The notes under the pieces: generated by a model | Database searches by the model: none | What the model was told of the DNA's origin: nothing | Seen by the model: only the letters and a program-made list of their open reading frames with translations | Shown here: piece by piece, positions 18,260 to 27,244 of the stretch | Layout: every line of letters begins with the position of its first letter | Numbering within the stretch: position 1 is the first letter of the stretch | From: Paenacidovorax monticola | GTDB lineage: Bacteria; Pseudomonadota; Gammaproteobacteria; Burkholderiales; Burkholderiaceae_C | Assembly (NCBI RefSeq): GCF_014489595.1 | Contig: NZ_CP060790.1 | Span: 248,001-312,000, forward strand | DNA length: 64,000 nt | Direction of reading: 5' to 3' | Translations under genes and position numbers: made by a program

Positions 18260-19064
18260 GAGCGACGAAATTATAGGTTTGCACCATTGGTTCGACTCCC
18301 CGCCGGGCCGGTACCTGCTGGGCTGGGAGCAGGCGCGCTATGACGACGCCGTGGCGGACCTTTTCGGCTACCACAGCCTGCAGGTAGGTACGCCCTGGCT
18401 GCAGGGGCTGCGCACCAACCGCATCGCGCACCAGTGGCTGGCGCTGGACAGCGCCTTCCACGGGCTGGCTGGGTCGCCGTCGCTGCCGGTGCAACCCCCC
18501 GCGCTCTGGGCCGACCCGGTGGCCCTGCCGTTCCCCGAGAACAGCCTGGACCTCGTGCTGCTGCCCCACACGCTGGAGCTGAGCTGCGATCCGCACGCCG
18601 CGCTGCGCGAAGTGGCGCGCGTGCTGGTGCCCGAGGGGCGGGTGGTGATCAGCGGCTTCAATGCCACCAGCCTCTGGGGGCTGAGGCAGCGCCGGGCGCG
18701 GCTGTACCAGCGCCTGGGGCATGGCACGCTCTACCTGCCCGACACGGGGGAGTTCATCGGCTACTGGCGCCTGCGCGACTGGCTGCGCCTGCTCAGCTTC
18801 GAGGTCGAGTCCGCCAGTTTCGGCTGCTATCGCCCGGCGGTGCGCAGCGCTCATTGGCTCGACCGGCTCGGCTGGTTTGACGCGCTGGGGGGGCGCTGGT
18901 GGCCGATACTCGGGGCGGCCTATTTTGTGGTGGCCGTCAAGCGCGTGCATGGCATGCGCCTGATCGAGCCGGCCTGGCGTACGGCGCGCCAGGGCGCCGC
19001 AGCGCCCATGCCCGTGGCCAACCGCAGCGCGGCGGACGCCTCGGCACGGTGCCGCGAACATTGA
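18258..19064 (+). CDS. SAM-dependent class I methyltransferase
   Basis: A 268-aa protein with a Methyltransf_11-like core: DPVALPFPENSLDLVLLPH (motif II/post-I region) and LREVARVLVPEGRVVISGFN (motif III). A recognisable GxGxG motif I is not evident, as in the close family found next to gloB/rnhA in Burkholderiales. ATG 18258 (MSDEIIGLHHWF) is chosen because the frame further upstream runs into gloB. It is followed 12 bases later by rnhA, so the two are probably co-transcribed. The substrate is unknown. Confidence 0.82.
   Translation: MSDEIIGLHHWFDSPPGRYLLGWEQARYDDAVADLFGYHSLQVGTPWLQGLRTNRIAHQWLALDSAFHGLAGSPSLPVQPPALWADPVALPFPENSLDLVLLPHTLELSCDPHAALREVARVLVPEGRVVISGFNATSLWGLRQRRARLYQRLGHGTLYLPDTGEFIGYWRLRDWLRLLSFEVESASFGCYRPAVRSAHWLDRLGWFDALGGRWWPILGAAYFVVAVKRVHGMRLIEPAWRTARQGAAAPMPVANRSAADASARCREH
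18270..18275 (-). promoter_or_regulatory. -10 box for gloB, giving a near-leaderless mRNA
   Basis: On the minus strand the hexamer is an exact TATAAT, ending 11 bases before the gloB ATG. With usual spacing, transcription would start near 18263, leaving about 4 leader bases. No good -35 is seen (GAGTCG at 17 bases). Confidence 0.45.
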
Positions 19065-19076
19065 CAAGGATTGAGT

Positions 19077-19523
19077 TTGAACCAGATCGAGATTTATACG
19101 GACGGTGCCTGCAAGGGCAACCCCGGCCCCGGGGGCTGGGGCGTGCTGCTGCGCGCGGGCACGGTGGAGAAGGAGCTGTTTGGCGGAGAGCTGGGTACCA
19201 CCAACAACCGCATGGAGCTGCAGGCCGTCATCGAGGCCCTGTCGGCGCTCAAGCGTCCCTGCGCGGTGACGCTGTACCTGGACAGCGAATACGTGCGCAA
19301 AGGCATTACCGAATGGATCCATGGCTGGAAGGCCAAGGGCTGGCGCACGGCCTCCAAGCAGCCCGTGAAGAACGTGGAGCTGTGGCAGCGTCTGGACGAG
19401 CTGGTGGCGCATGGCGGGCACCGCATCGACTGGCGCTGGGTCAAGGGCCACGCGGGCGACCCCGGCAACGAGCGCGCCGACGCCTTGGCCAACCGGGGCG
19501 TGGAGAAGGCCCTGGGCCGCTGA
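19077..19523 (+). CDS. rnhA: Ribonuclease HI
   Basis: A 148-aa RNase H that removes RNA from RNA-DNA hybrids. All catalytic carboxylates are in place: [37 protein letters not shown] and [16 protein letters not shown]. There is no ATG. Two TTG codons (19071, 19077) are possible; 19077 is chosen because AAGGA (19066-19070) then has a 6-base spacing, and it gives the usual [11 protein letters not shown] start. Confidence 0.95.
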   Translation: MNQIEIYTDGACKGNPGPGGWGVLLRAGTVEKELFGGELGTTNNRMELQAVIEALSALKRPCAVTLYLDSEYVRKGITEWIHGWKAKGWRTASKQPVKNVELWQRLDELVAHGGHRIDWRWVKGHAGDPGNERADALANRGVEKALGR

Positions 19524-19535
19524 GCCGCGGTGCCC

Positions 19536-19555
19536 TGGCCGCCGGAGGGCGGCCA
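19536..19555 (+). terminator. Hairpin after rnhA
   Basis: TGGCCGCC (19536-19543), loop GGAG, GGCGGCCA (19548-19555), beginning 12 bases after the rnhA stop. There is no T-run. A second small stem ACCCC/GGGGT lies at 19588-19600, before the efflux operon. Confidence 0.4.
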
Positions 19556-19683
19556 CCTGCAAAGCCAGGGTAACAGGGGGGAACGCCACCCCTTTGGGGT
19601 AGGGGTCTGACCTGCCTGCGGCACGGGGATTGCACTGCTACATTGGTGGATTGCATCCCCTTGTTACAGCCTTCCTCCCGTCC

Positions 19684-20946
19684 ATGGCGTCCAAAGCAAC
19701 TCATTTCGCCGTCGCGGTTCTGGGCATCGCTGCAGCCCTCGGTGCTGCCTGGTGGCTGCAAAGGCCCTTGTCCCGCGCGCCTGCCACAGCGGATACCCCG
19801 GCCCAGGCCGGCGCTGCCGGCCAGGGCGCCGCCGGTGGTGCGCGCCCGGTGACGATGGTGACGGTGGAGGTCGCCCAGGTGCGCGAGATGGCCCTGAGCG
19901 ACGATGCCGAGGCCGTGGGCAGCCTGCGCTCGCGCCAGAGCGTGGTGCTGCGGCCCGAGGTGGGCGGGCGCGTGACCGAACTGAATTTCAAGGATGGCGA
20001 GCGCGTGCGCCGGGGCCAGGTGCTGGTGCGCCTTGACGACCAGCTGCCGCGCGCCCAGGTGCAGCAGGGCGAGGCCGAGCTGTCCATCGCCCAGGCCAAC
20101 CACAAGCGCAACCAGGAGCTGGTGGCCCAGGGCTTCATCAGCCAGCGCTCGCTCGACGAAAGCGCGGCCAACCTGCAGGTGGCCCAGGCCAAGCTCGCGC
20201 TCGCGCGGGCCACGGCGGCGCGGCTGTCCATCGTGGCGCCCTTCGACGGCATCGCGGGCATTCGCAGCGTGGCCGTGGGCGACTACCTCAAGGACGGGGC
20301 CGACATCGTCAACATCGAAGACCTGGATGCTGTCTATGTGGACTTCCGCCTGCCCGAGCGCTTTCAGCACAAGCTGCAGCGGGGGCAGGTGGCGCGCGTG
20401 GAGATGGACGCGCTGCCCGGCGTGCGCTACGAGGCCGTGGTGCAGGCCATCAACCCGCAGCTTGACGCCGATGGCCGCTCCGTCGCCGTGCGCGCCTGCA
20501 TCGACAACCGCCGGCTGCAGCTGCGCCCGGGCATGTTCGCGCGTGTGACGGCGGTGTTCGGCGAGCGCAGCAACGCGCGCGCCGTGCCCGAGGAGGCCGT
20601 GGTGCCACAGGGCGGCAGCCCCACGGTGTACAAGATCGTGCCCGGCGCGGGGGGCGACTCGCGCCTGGCGCGCCGCGTCACGGTGACGCTGGGCGCGCGC
20701 CGGCCCGGCTGGGTCGAGGTCGTGCAGGGGCTGGAGCCGGGCGACACCGTGGTGGTGGCCGGCCAGCAGCGCCTGCAGCGCGACGGCATGCCGGTGAAAG
20801 TCGTGGACCTGGCCAGCCCCGGCCAGGGGGAACTGGGTTCCGCGCCCGCTGCGGCAGGGCCCACCGCGCTGGCGCAGGCCCTGCCGGGCGCCAATCCCTG
20901 CCTGGCCACGCTGCCTGCGGCGGCCACTGCCCGCCATGGCGTCTGA
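19684..20946 (+). CDS. RND efflux periplasmic adaptor (membrane fusion) protein
   Basis: A 420-aa adaptor. An N-terminal hydrophobic anchor/signal (FAVAVLGIAAALGAAWWL) is followed by the split lipoyl domain (VVLRPEVGGRVTELNFKDGE then VRRGQVLVRLDD), an alpha-hairpin (residues about 120-180), the second lipoyl half (IVAPFDGIAGIRSVAVGDYL), beta-barrel and membrane-proximal domains. The start is ATG 19684; an upstream frame extension lacks signal features. It is 32 bases before the RND pump gene. No outer-membrane factor is in the operon, so a TolC-like channel must be encoded elsewhere. Confidence 0.93.
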   Translation: MASKATHFAVAVLGIAAALGAAWWLQRPLSRAPATADTPAQAGAAGQGAAGGARPVTMVTVEVAQVREMALSDDAEAVGSLRSRQSVVLRPEVGGRVTELNFKDGERVRRGQVLVRLDDQLPRAQVQQGEAELSIAQANHKRNQELVAQGFISQRSLDESAANLQVAQAKLALARATAARLSIVAPFDGIAGIRSVAVGDYLKDGADIVNIEDLDAVYVDFRLPERFQHKLQRGQVARVEMDALPGVRYEAVVQAINPQLDADGRSVAVRACIDNRRLQLRPGMFARVTAVFGERSNARAVPEEAVVPQGGSPTVYKIVPGAGGDSRLARRVTVTLGARRPGWVEVVQGLEPGDTVVVAGQQRLQRDGMPVKVVDLASPGQGELGSAPAAAGPTALAQALPGANPCLATLPAAATARHGV

Positions 20947-20978
20947 TGCGAGCGCGCCGCCACTGACGAGGCACCGCC

Positions 20979-23900
20979 ATGCAACTCGCTGAAATCTCGA
21001 TCCGCCGCCCGGTCTTCGCCACCGTGCTCTCGCTGCTGGTGCTGCTGGTGGGGGCCGTCAGCTTCACGCGCCTGTCGGTGCGCGAGTACCCCAGGATCGA
21101 CGAGCCTGTGGTCACCGTGAGCACGCGCTATGCGGGCGCCTCGGCCGAGGTGATCGAATCGCAGGTCAGCAAGGTGCTTGAGGACTCGATCGCCGGCATC
21201 GATGCGGTGGACGTGATCACCTCCATCAGCCGTGCCGAGCAGAGCCAGATCTCGGTGCGCTTTCGCCTGGAGAAGGACGCCGACAACGCCGCCGCCGAGG
21301 TCCGCGACCGCACTTCGCGCGTGCGCAACCGCCTGCCCCAGTCCATCGACGAGCCCGTGATCGCCAAGGTCGAGGCCGATGCCTTTCCCGTGATGTGGCT
21401 GGCCTTCAGCAGCGACACACTGAGCCCGCTGCAGATCAACGACCTGGTCAACCGCATCGCCCGGCCGCGCCTGCAGACCGTGACGGGCGTGGCCGACGTG
21501 CCCATCTACGGCGAGCGGCGCTACGCCATGCGCGTGTGGCTCGACCCCGAACGCCTGGCCGGTTACCGCCTCACCACGCAGGACGTGGAGGACGCCATCC
21601 GCCGCAGCAACCTGGAACTGCCCGCCGGGCGCATCGAGTCGCAGCAGCGCGAGTTCAGCGTCACGTCGCAGACCGATCTCATCAAGCCCAGCCAGTTCGG
21701 TGACATCGTGATCCGCACCGTCAAGGGCTTTCCCGTGCGGCTGCGCGACGTGGCCCGGGTGGAGGAGGGCGCCGCCAGCGAGCGCAGCAAGGTGCGCCTG
21801 AACGGCCGCGAAGCCATTTCGGTGGGCGTGATCCGCCAGGCCACGGCGAACCCGCTGGAGCTGTCGGCCGGCGTGCGCGCCATGCTGCCCGCGCTGCGCG
21901 CCGACCTGCCTGCGGGTATCACGGTGGACGTGGCCAACGACAACTCGCTGTTCATCGACCGCTCGGTCAGGAGCGTGTACCAGACCATCTTCGAGGCCAT
22001 CATGCTCGTGGCGCTCGTGATCTTCGTGTTCCTGCGCACGCTGCGCGCGTCCATCATCCCCATCGTCACCATCCCCGTCAGCCTGATCGGTGCCTTCGCG
22101 CTCATGGCGCTGGCGGGTTTCTCGATCAACACGCTCACGCTGCTGGCCCTGGTGCTGGCCATCGGCCTGGTGGTGGACGATGCGATCGTGATGCTGGAGA
22201 ACATCTACCGCCACATCGAGGAGGGGCTGGACCCGTTCTCGGCCGCCATCACGGGCGCGCGGGAGATCGGTTTCGCCATCGTCGCGATGACGCTGACCCT
22301 CGTGGCCGTGTACGCGCCGCTGGCCTTCACGCCGGGGCGCACGGGGCGGCTGTTCGTCGAGTTCGCGCTGGCGCTGGCGGGCGCGGTGCTGGTCTCGGGC
22401 TTCGTGGCGCTCACGCTCTCGCCCATGATGTGCTCGCTGCTGCTGCGCCACAACCCCCAACCCAACCGCTTCGACCGCACCATGGAGCGCTGGCTCACGG
22501 CGCTGTCCAGTGCCTACGGCCGCCTGCTGCGCTGGATCGTCACGGCGCGCTGGGGTGCTGGCGAAGGGCGTGGCGGCCTGCGTGGCGCGCTGTTCCAGGC
22601 ACGCTGGATCGTGCTGGCCGTGATGGTGGCCAGCGGCGTGGCCCTGGTTGCGGTGTATCCCACGATGAAGCAGGAGTTGTCCCCGCTGGAGGACCGCGGC
22701 ACCGTCCTGGCGAGCGTCACGGCGCCCGACGGTGCCACGATCGACTACACCAACCGCTACGCGCTGGAGCTCGAGAAGATCGGCCGCAGCTACCCCGAGT
22801 TCGACCGCATCTTCGCCAACATCGGCAACCCCACGGTGTCGCAGGGCAGCGTGGTCTACCGCACGGTGGACTGGGAGCAGCGCCAGCGCAGCACGCTTGC
22901 CATGGCGCGCGAACTGCAGCCGCGCGTAGCCAGCCTGCCGGGGGTGAACGCCTTCCTCATCACGCCGCCGTCGCTGGGCCAGGGCTTTCGCTCGCGGCCG
23001 CTGGAGTTCGTGATCCAGACCTCCGACAGCTACGAGAACCTCAACGCCGTGGTCGAGCAGATGCGCGCCGAGATCGCCAGGAACCCCGGCATCGTCTCGC
23101 CCGACGTGGACCTGCGCCTGAACAAGCCCGAGCTGCGCATCGACGTGGACCGCGAGCGCGCGGCCGACCTCGGCGTGAGTGTGGAGGTGGTGGCCAAGGC
23201 CATCGAGACCACGCTGGGCGGGCGCACCGTGACGCGCTACAAGCGCGACGCCGAGCAGTACGACGTGATCGTGCAGAACCAGGCCAGCGGCCGCACCACG
23301 CCCGAGAACATCGACAGCATCTACGTGCGCGGCCGCAACGACGCGATGATTCCGCTGTCGGCCCTCGCACGCGTGCGCGAGAGCGTGAGCCCGCGCGAGC
23401 TGAACCACTTTGGACAGCGTCGCTCGGCCATCATCACGGCCAACCTCGCGCCCGACTACTCGCTGGGCGAGGCCCTGGCCTTCATGGAGTCCACGGCGGC
23501 CAAGGTGCTCAAGCCCGGCTACACCACCGACCTCAACGGCACCTCGCGCGAATTCCGCAACTCGCAGGGCGCGCTGGTCATCGTGTTCGTCCTCGCGCTG
23601 CTGTTCATCTTCCTGGTGCTGGCCGCGCAGTTCGAGAGCTTCATCGACCCGCTGGTGATCATGCTGTCCGTGCCGCTGTCCATGATCGGCGCGCTGCTCG
23701 CGCTCAAGTGGAGCGGGGGCTCGCTCAACGTGTACTCGCAGATCGGCCTCATCACCCTCGTGGGCCTGATCACCAAGCACGGCATCCTGATCGTGGAGTT
23801 CACCAACCAGCTGCGCGAGCAGGGCATGGCCATGGTCGATGCCCTGGTGCAGGCTTCGTCGCAGCGCCTGCGCCCCATCCTCATGACCACGGGCGCCATG

Positions 23901-24131
23901 GTGCTGGGCGCCATTCCGCTCGCGCTGGCGCATGGCGCGGGCGCCGAGACGCGCACGCAGATCGGCTGGGTGATCGTGGGCGGCATGAGCCTGGGCACGC
24001 TGCTCACCATCTTCGTCGTGCCCACCATGTACACGCTGTTCGCGCGCAGCGCAGTGCCGGGCGCCAGGACGGCCGAGGCCAAGGACACCCCCGGCGCAGA
24101 GGCTCACCACGGCGGCTACGCGGCCAAGTAG
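20979..24131 (+). CDS. RND multidrug efflux permease (HAE1 family)
   Basis: A 1050-aa inner-membrane proton-driven exporter. It opens with the RND pattern ISIRRPVFATVLSLLVLLVG, has large periplasmic loops after helices 1 and 7, the proton-relay helix 4 GLVVDDAIVMLENIYRHIEE with paired Asp, and a second half with FVLALLFIFLVLAAQFESFI and GLITKHGILIVEFTNQLRE. Length and layout match AcrB/MexB relatives. It pairs with the upstream adaptor. Substrates cannot be predicted from sequence. It is convergent with the leftward molybdopterin cluster. Confidence 0.94.
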   Translation: MQLAEISIRRPVFATVLSLLVLLVGAVSFTRLSVREYPRIDEPVVTVSTRYAGASAEVIESQVSKVLEDSIAGIDAVDVITSISRAEQSQISVRFRLEKDADNAAAEVRDRTSRVRNRLPQSIDEPVIAKVEADAFPVMWLAFSSDTLSPLQINDLVNRIARPRLQTVTGVADVPIYGERRYAMRVWLDPERLAGYRLTTQDVEDAIRRSNLELPAGRIESQQREFSVTSQTDLIKPSQFGDIVIRTVKGFPVRLRDVARVEEGAASERSKVRLNGREAISVGVIRQATANPLELSAGVRAMLPALRADLPAGITVDVANDNSLFIDRSVRSVYQTIFEAIMLVALVIFVFLRTLRASIIPIVTIPVSLIGAFALMALAGFSINTLTLLALVLAIGLVVDDAIVMLENIYRHIEEGLDPFSAAITGAREIGFAIVAMTLTLVAVYAPLAFTPGRTGRLFVEFALALAGAVLVSGFVALTLSPMMCSLLLRHNPQPNRFDRTMERWLTALSSAYGRLLRWIVTARWGAGEGRGGLRGALFQARWIVLAVMVASGVALVAVYPTMKQELSPLEDRGTVLASVTAPDGATIDYTNRYALELEKIGRSYPEFDRIFANIGNPTVSQGSVVYRTVDWEQRQRSTLAMARELQPRVASLPGVNAFLITPPSLGQGFRSRPLEFVIQTSDSYENLNAVVEQMRAEIARNPGIVSPDVDLRLNKPELRIDVDRERAADLGVSVEVVAKAIETTLGGRTVTRYKRDAEQYDVIVQNQASGRTTPENIDSIYVRGRNDAMIPLSALARVRESVSPRELNHFGQRRSAIITANLAPDYSLGEALAFMESTAAKVLKPGYTTDLNGTSREFRNSQGALVIVFVLALLFIFLVLAAQFESFIDPLVIMLSVPLSMIGALLALKWSGGSLNVYSQIGLITLVGLITKHGILIVEFTNQLREQGMAMVDALVQASSQRLRPILMTTGAMVLGAIPLALAHGAGAETRTQIGWVIVGGMSLGTLLTIFVVPTMYTLFARSAVPGARTAEAKDTPGAEAHHGGYAAK

Positions 24132-24152
24132 GCCAGTCGGGGGGCTCTGTGC

Positions 24153-25244
24153 TCAGCCGAGGCGCAGGGCGGCGATGGGAGGCAGGTCGCGCGACAGGCA
24201 CTGCCAGGACGCGCCCTCGTCCTCGCTGACCCACAGCCCGCCCGTGGTGGAGCCCAGGGCCAGCGTGCGCCCATCGCCGCTGGCAACCAGCGCATGGCGG
24301 TACACGAGGTGGTAGGCGTCCTGCTGCGGCAGGCCCGGGCCATGGGCCGTGAAGCTCGCGCCGCCGTCGCGGGTCTCGTTCACCACGAGGCGGCCGTCAA
24401 CGGGAATGCGCCGCGCATCGGAGTGGGCCGGGGCGAACCAGGCGCGCTGGGCGTCGCCGGGGTGGGCCGCGACGGCGAAGCCGAACTCGCTGGGCGCGGG
24501 CGCGGCGATGCGCCGCCAGCGCAGCCCGCCGTCGTGGGAGCGGTACATGCCGCTGTGGTGCTGGCACCAGAGCACATCGGGCTGCGAGCGGCATTGCGCG
24601 ATGCGGTGCGGGTCCTGGATCAGCGGGTCGCCACGCCGCTCGGGCGGCATGTAGTCGGCCTCCATTCCGTCCGAGGTGCAGGTCCAGCCGGCGCCGCCGT
24701 CATAGCTCTGCCAGACCCCGCCGCACGAGATGCCCACCGTGAGGTGCCGGGCATCGCGCGGATCGATGAGCACACTGTGGATGCCCGCGTGGTCATAGCC
24801 CCCGCCGAACCATTCCCTGCGCTCGGGCCGCTCCCAGAGGCCCTGCGCTAACTGCCAGCTGGCGCCGCCGTCGCGCGAACTGAACAGCCCGGCAGGCAGG
24901 CAGCCGGCCCACAGCGTGCCGTCGGGCGCCACCTCCAGGCTCCACAATAGGTCCACGCTCCAGGGCGTGGGGTCGTCCTTCCAGGGGCCGTCATCGGGCT
25001 TGGGTGGAAAGGCCGGCGCCGCGATCTCCTGCCAGCTTGCGCCCCGGTCGCTGCTCTTGTGCAGCTTGACGCCGAAATGCCCCAGCCGCAGTGCCGCGTA
25101 CCAGGTGCCGCTGCCCGCGTCGGCCGCGAACTGGGTCACGGGCTCGCCCGGAAAATGCGGGGTGCCGATGCTCCAGCCCCCACCGGGCCCGCGCTCGGCC
25201 ACGAACAGGCCCTTGCGCGAGCCGATCCAGAGTGTGTGCTGCAT
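24153..25244 (-). CDS. Sialidase-like BNR-repeat beta-propeller protein
   Basis: A 363-aa protein with at least six Asp-box/BNR motifs of S-x-D-x-G-x-x-W type (SSDRGASW, SRDGGASW, SYDGGAGW, SHDGGLRW, TRDGGASF, SEDEGASW), spaced as blades of a beta-propeller. No signal peptide is seen, so it is probably cytoplasmic and not a real sialidase. It follows the MoaD-like gene by only 4 bases, suggesting they work together. The function is unknown; a role in sulfur-carrier handling or in a metal/cofactor enzyme is a guess from context. Confidence 0.8.
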   Translation of the reverse strand: MQHTLWIGSRKGLFVAERGPGGGWSIGTPHFPGEPVTQFAADAGSGTWYAALRLGHFGVKLHKSSDRGASWQEIAAPAFPPKPDDGPWKDDPTPWSVDLLWSLEVAPDGTLWAGCLPAGLFSSRDGGASWQLAQGLWERPERREWFGGGYDHAGIHSVLIDPRDARHLTVGISCGGVWQSYDGGAGWTCTSDGMEADYMPPERRGDPLIQDPHRIAQCRSQPDVLWCQHHSGMYRSHDGGLRWRRIAAPAPSEFGFAVAAHPGDAQRAWFAPAHSDARRIPVDGRLVVNETRDGGASFTAHGPGLPQQDAYHLVYRHALVASGDGRTLALGSTTGGLWVSEDEGASWQCLSRDLPPIAALRLG

Positions 25245-25248
25245 GGCA

Positions 25249-25518
25249 TCAGCCTCCTGTGAGCGCCTGGATCACCACCACGCGGTCGCCATCCTCCAGC
25301 GGGATGTCGAGCGCGCTGCGGCTGGCGATCTGCCGCGCGTTGACGAAAACGGCCACATGCCGGCGCACGGCCCCCTGCTCGTCCAGCACGTAGGAGCGCA
25401 GGGCGGGCGCGGCGTCCAGGGCCCGGTCGAGTGCGGCGCGCAGCGTGGGTGCGGCCACCTGCTGCGGTGTGCAGGGCACGTGGCGTGTGAGCGCCGGGGC
25501 GAATTCGACGTGCGGCAT
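25249..25518 (-). CDS. MoaD/ThiS-family small sulfur-carrier protein
   Basis: An 89-aa ubiquitin-like beta-grasp protein ending in the diagnostic Gly-Gly (VVVIQALTGG), the residue pair that is adenylated and thiocarboxylated. The middle has RRHVAVFVNARQIASR and LEDGDRVVVIQAL, as in MoaD/ThiS. It is not in a moaCDE context but sits before the BNR-propeller gene, so it may not be the molybdopterin synthase subunit. It could be a dedicated sulfur carrier or a protein modifier. Confidence 0.83.
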   Translation of the reverse strand: MPHVEFAPALTRHVPCTPQQVAAPTLRAALDRALDAAPALRSYVLDEQGAVRRHVAVFVNARQIASRSALDIPLEDGDRVVVIQALTGG

Positions 25519-25635
25519 GGGCGGTGGCCCGGCGGCGTGGTGGCGGCCTGGGCATCGGGCGCACTATGCCACTGGCGCACCCGTTTGGCGACCGCGGGCG
25601 CATTGCCACGCCGGCGCCAGGGTGAACGTGAACGC

Positions 25636-25956
25636 TTACAGCACCTGCGCCAGGGCCTCTTCGATGGCCTGCGCCTGCTGCGGCCGCACGAGGCGCGCGA
25701 CCTCGCGGCCCTCGCGCAGGAACACCAGCGTGGGCCAGAGCTTCACGCCGAAGCTGCGTCCCAGCCGCTGGCCCGGGCCGTCCTCGACCTTGAGGTGGGC
25801 CACGTCCGCGTGCGCCTGCAGCGCGCTCTCGATCAGCGGCTGCGCGCGCTGGCAGTGGCCGCACCAGGGCGTGCCGAATTCGAGCACGGTGGCGCCGGGC
25901 AGGGCGTCCACGGTGTCGCGTGCCGGAGCCTGGGGCAGGTGGCGGGCCTGGTACAT
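25636..25956 (-). CDS. Thioredoxin-like protein, WCGHC active site
   Basis: A 106-aa single thioredoxin fold without signal peptide. The redox motif is WCGHC rather than WCGPC, in the segment ATVLEFGTPWCGHCQRAQPL; the cis-Pro loop KLWPTLVFLREG is present. A His in the centre usually raises the redox potential, as in DsbA or PDI. It begins one base after the moeA stop, so it belongs to the molybdopterin operon. It may keep a cofactor-pathway cysteine reduced; this is inferred. Confidence 0.88.
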   Translation of the reverse strand: MYQARHLPQAPARDTVDALPGATVLEFGTPWCGHCQRAQPLIESALQAHADVAHLKVEDGPGQRLGRSFGVKLWPTLVFLREGREVARLVRPQQAQAIEEALAQVL

Positions 25957-25957
25957 C

Positions 25958-27244
25958 TCAGAGGGCTCCCTCGAACATCATCACATCGACGGGTTCGCCC
26001 GGCGCCACGTTGCCCTGGCCGTGGTGCAGCACGATGAGGCCGTTGGCCTGCACCATGGAGCTGAGCACGCCCGAGCCCTGGTTGCCCGTGGTGCGCACCT
26101 GCAGCGACCCGTCGGGCGCCAGCGACACGGTGCCGCGCTGGTACTCGGTGCGGCCGGGCTTCTTGCGGATGGCCTCGGCGCTGCGCGCCTGCAGCAGCGG
26201 CGGGGCGGTGTGCGTGCTGCCCATCATGCGCAGCAGCGCGGGGCGCACGAAGGCCAGGAAGGTCACCATGACGGCCACCGGGTTGCCGGGCAGGCCGAAC
26301 AGCACGGCATCGCCTGCGCCCGTGCCGCGCGGGATGCGTCCCACGGCCATGGGGCGGCCCGGGCGCATGGCGATGCGCCAGAAGGCCACGTCGCCGAGCT
26401 GTTTCATCATGGTGCGCGTATGGTCGGCCTCGCCCACGCTCACGCCGCCGCTGGTGATGATGGCGTCGGCCTCGGCAGCCGCTCGGCGGAAGGCGGCCTC
26501 CAGCAGCGCGGGCTCGTCGCGCACCACGCCCAGGTCGATCACCTGCACGCCTAGGCGCGTGAGCATGCCGAACATGGTGTAGCGGTTGCTGTCGTAGACG
26601 GCGCCCTCGCGCGGGGGCTCGCCCTGGCTCAGGATCTCGTCGCCCGTGGAGAAGTACGCCACGCGCAGGCGCCGCGCCACGGTGAGGGTCTTGAGGCCCA
26701 GGCTGGCCGCCAGCCCCAGCGCTGCGGGCGTGAGCAGCTCTCCTTGCGAGAGCGCCACGCGGCCCGCCATGAGGTCCTCGCCCATCAGGCGCCGGTTGTC
26801 GCCCTGACGCAGCACGTTGGGGGCGATCGCGATGCGGCCGTCCTCGGGCGTGGTGGTGAATTCCTGCGGCACCACGGTGTCGAGCCCCGCGGGCATGACG
26901 GCGCCGGTCATGATCTTCACGCATTCCCCAGCGCCCACGCGGCCCGCCCAGGCCTTGCCTGCCAGGGCCGTGCCGACCACGCGCAGCGCAAGCGGGCTGT
27001 CCGCGCGCAGCGCGGCGCCGTCGAAGGCATAGCCGTCCATGGCCGAATTGTCGTGCGGCGGCACGGAAACGGGCGAGACGAGGTCCTCGGCCAGCACACG
27101 GCCCAGGGCGTCGAACAGGGGCAGGGTCTCGGTGCCGGCCACGGGCTGCACCAGGCGTTCGAGGAAGGCGCTGACGCCCGCCGCGCTGAGCGCCTGCGGG
27201 TCATAGCCTTGGAGTTCGGCGGCGATCTCGGCGATGGTTTTCAT
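25958..27244 (-). CDS. moeA: Molybdopterin molybdenumtransferase MoeA
   Basis: A 428-aa enzyme that inserts molybdate into adenylated molybdopterin. Typical elements are LVSPVSVPPHDNSAMDGYAF, VKIMTGAVMPAGLDTVV, the MoCF domain DAIITSGGVSVGEADHTRT, FGLPGNPVAVMVTF, and a C-terminal beta domain. The start is ATG 27244, overlapping the GNAT stop as ATGA. Upstream open frame (to 27859) belongs to the overlapping GNAT gene and is not used. Confidence 0.95.
   Translation of the reverse strand: MKTIAEIAAELQGYDPQALSAAGVSAFLERLVQPVAGTETLPLFDALGRVLAEDLVSPVSVPPHDNSAMDGYAFDGAALRADSPLALRVVGTALAGKAWAGRVGAGECVKIMTGAVMPAGLDTVVPQEFTTTPEDGRIAIAPNVLRQGDNRRLMGEDLMAGRVALSQGELLTPAALGLAASLGLKTLTVARRLRVAYFSTGDEILSQGEPPREGAVYDSNRYTMFGMLTRLGVQVIDLGVVRDEPALLEAAFRRAAAEADAIITSGGVSVGEADHTRTMMKQLGDVAFWRIAMRPGRPMAVGRIPRGTGAGDAVLFGLPGNPVAVMVTFLAFVRPALLRMMGSTHTAPPLLQARSAEAIRKKPGRTEYQRGTVSLAPDGSLQVRTTGNQGSGVLSSMVQANGLIVLHHGQGNVAPGEPVDVMMFEGAL

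Noticed and set aside
20427..24110. A 1227-codon open frame antisense to the RND permease gene
   Set aside because: Its His/Ala/Arg/Gly-rich product is typical of the shadow frame of a G/C-rich gene. The sense strand encodes a complete, well-conserved RND pump.
24153..25244. A true secreted sialidase
   Set aside because: Asp-box repeats are present, but there is no signal peptide and no visible sialidase catalytic arginine triad or FRIP motif.
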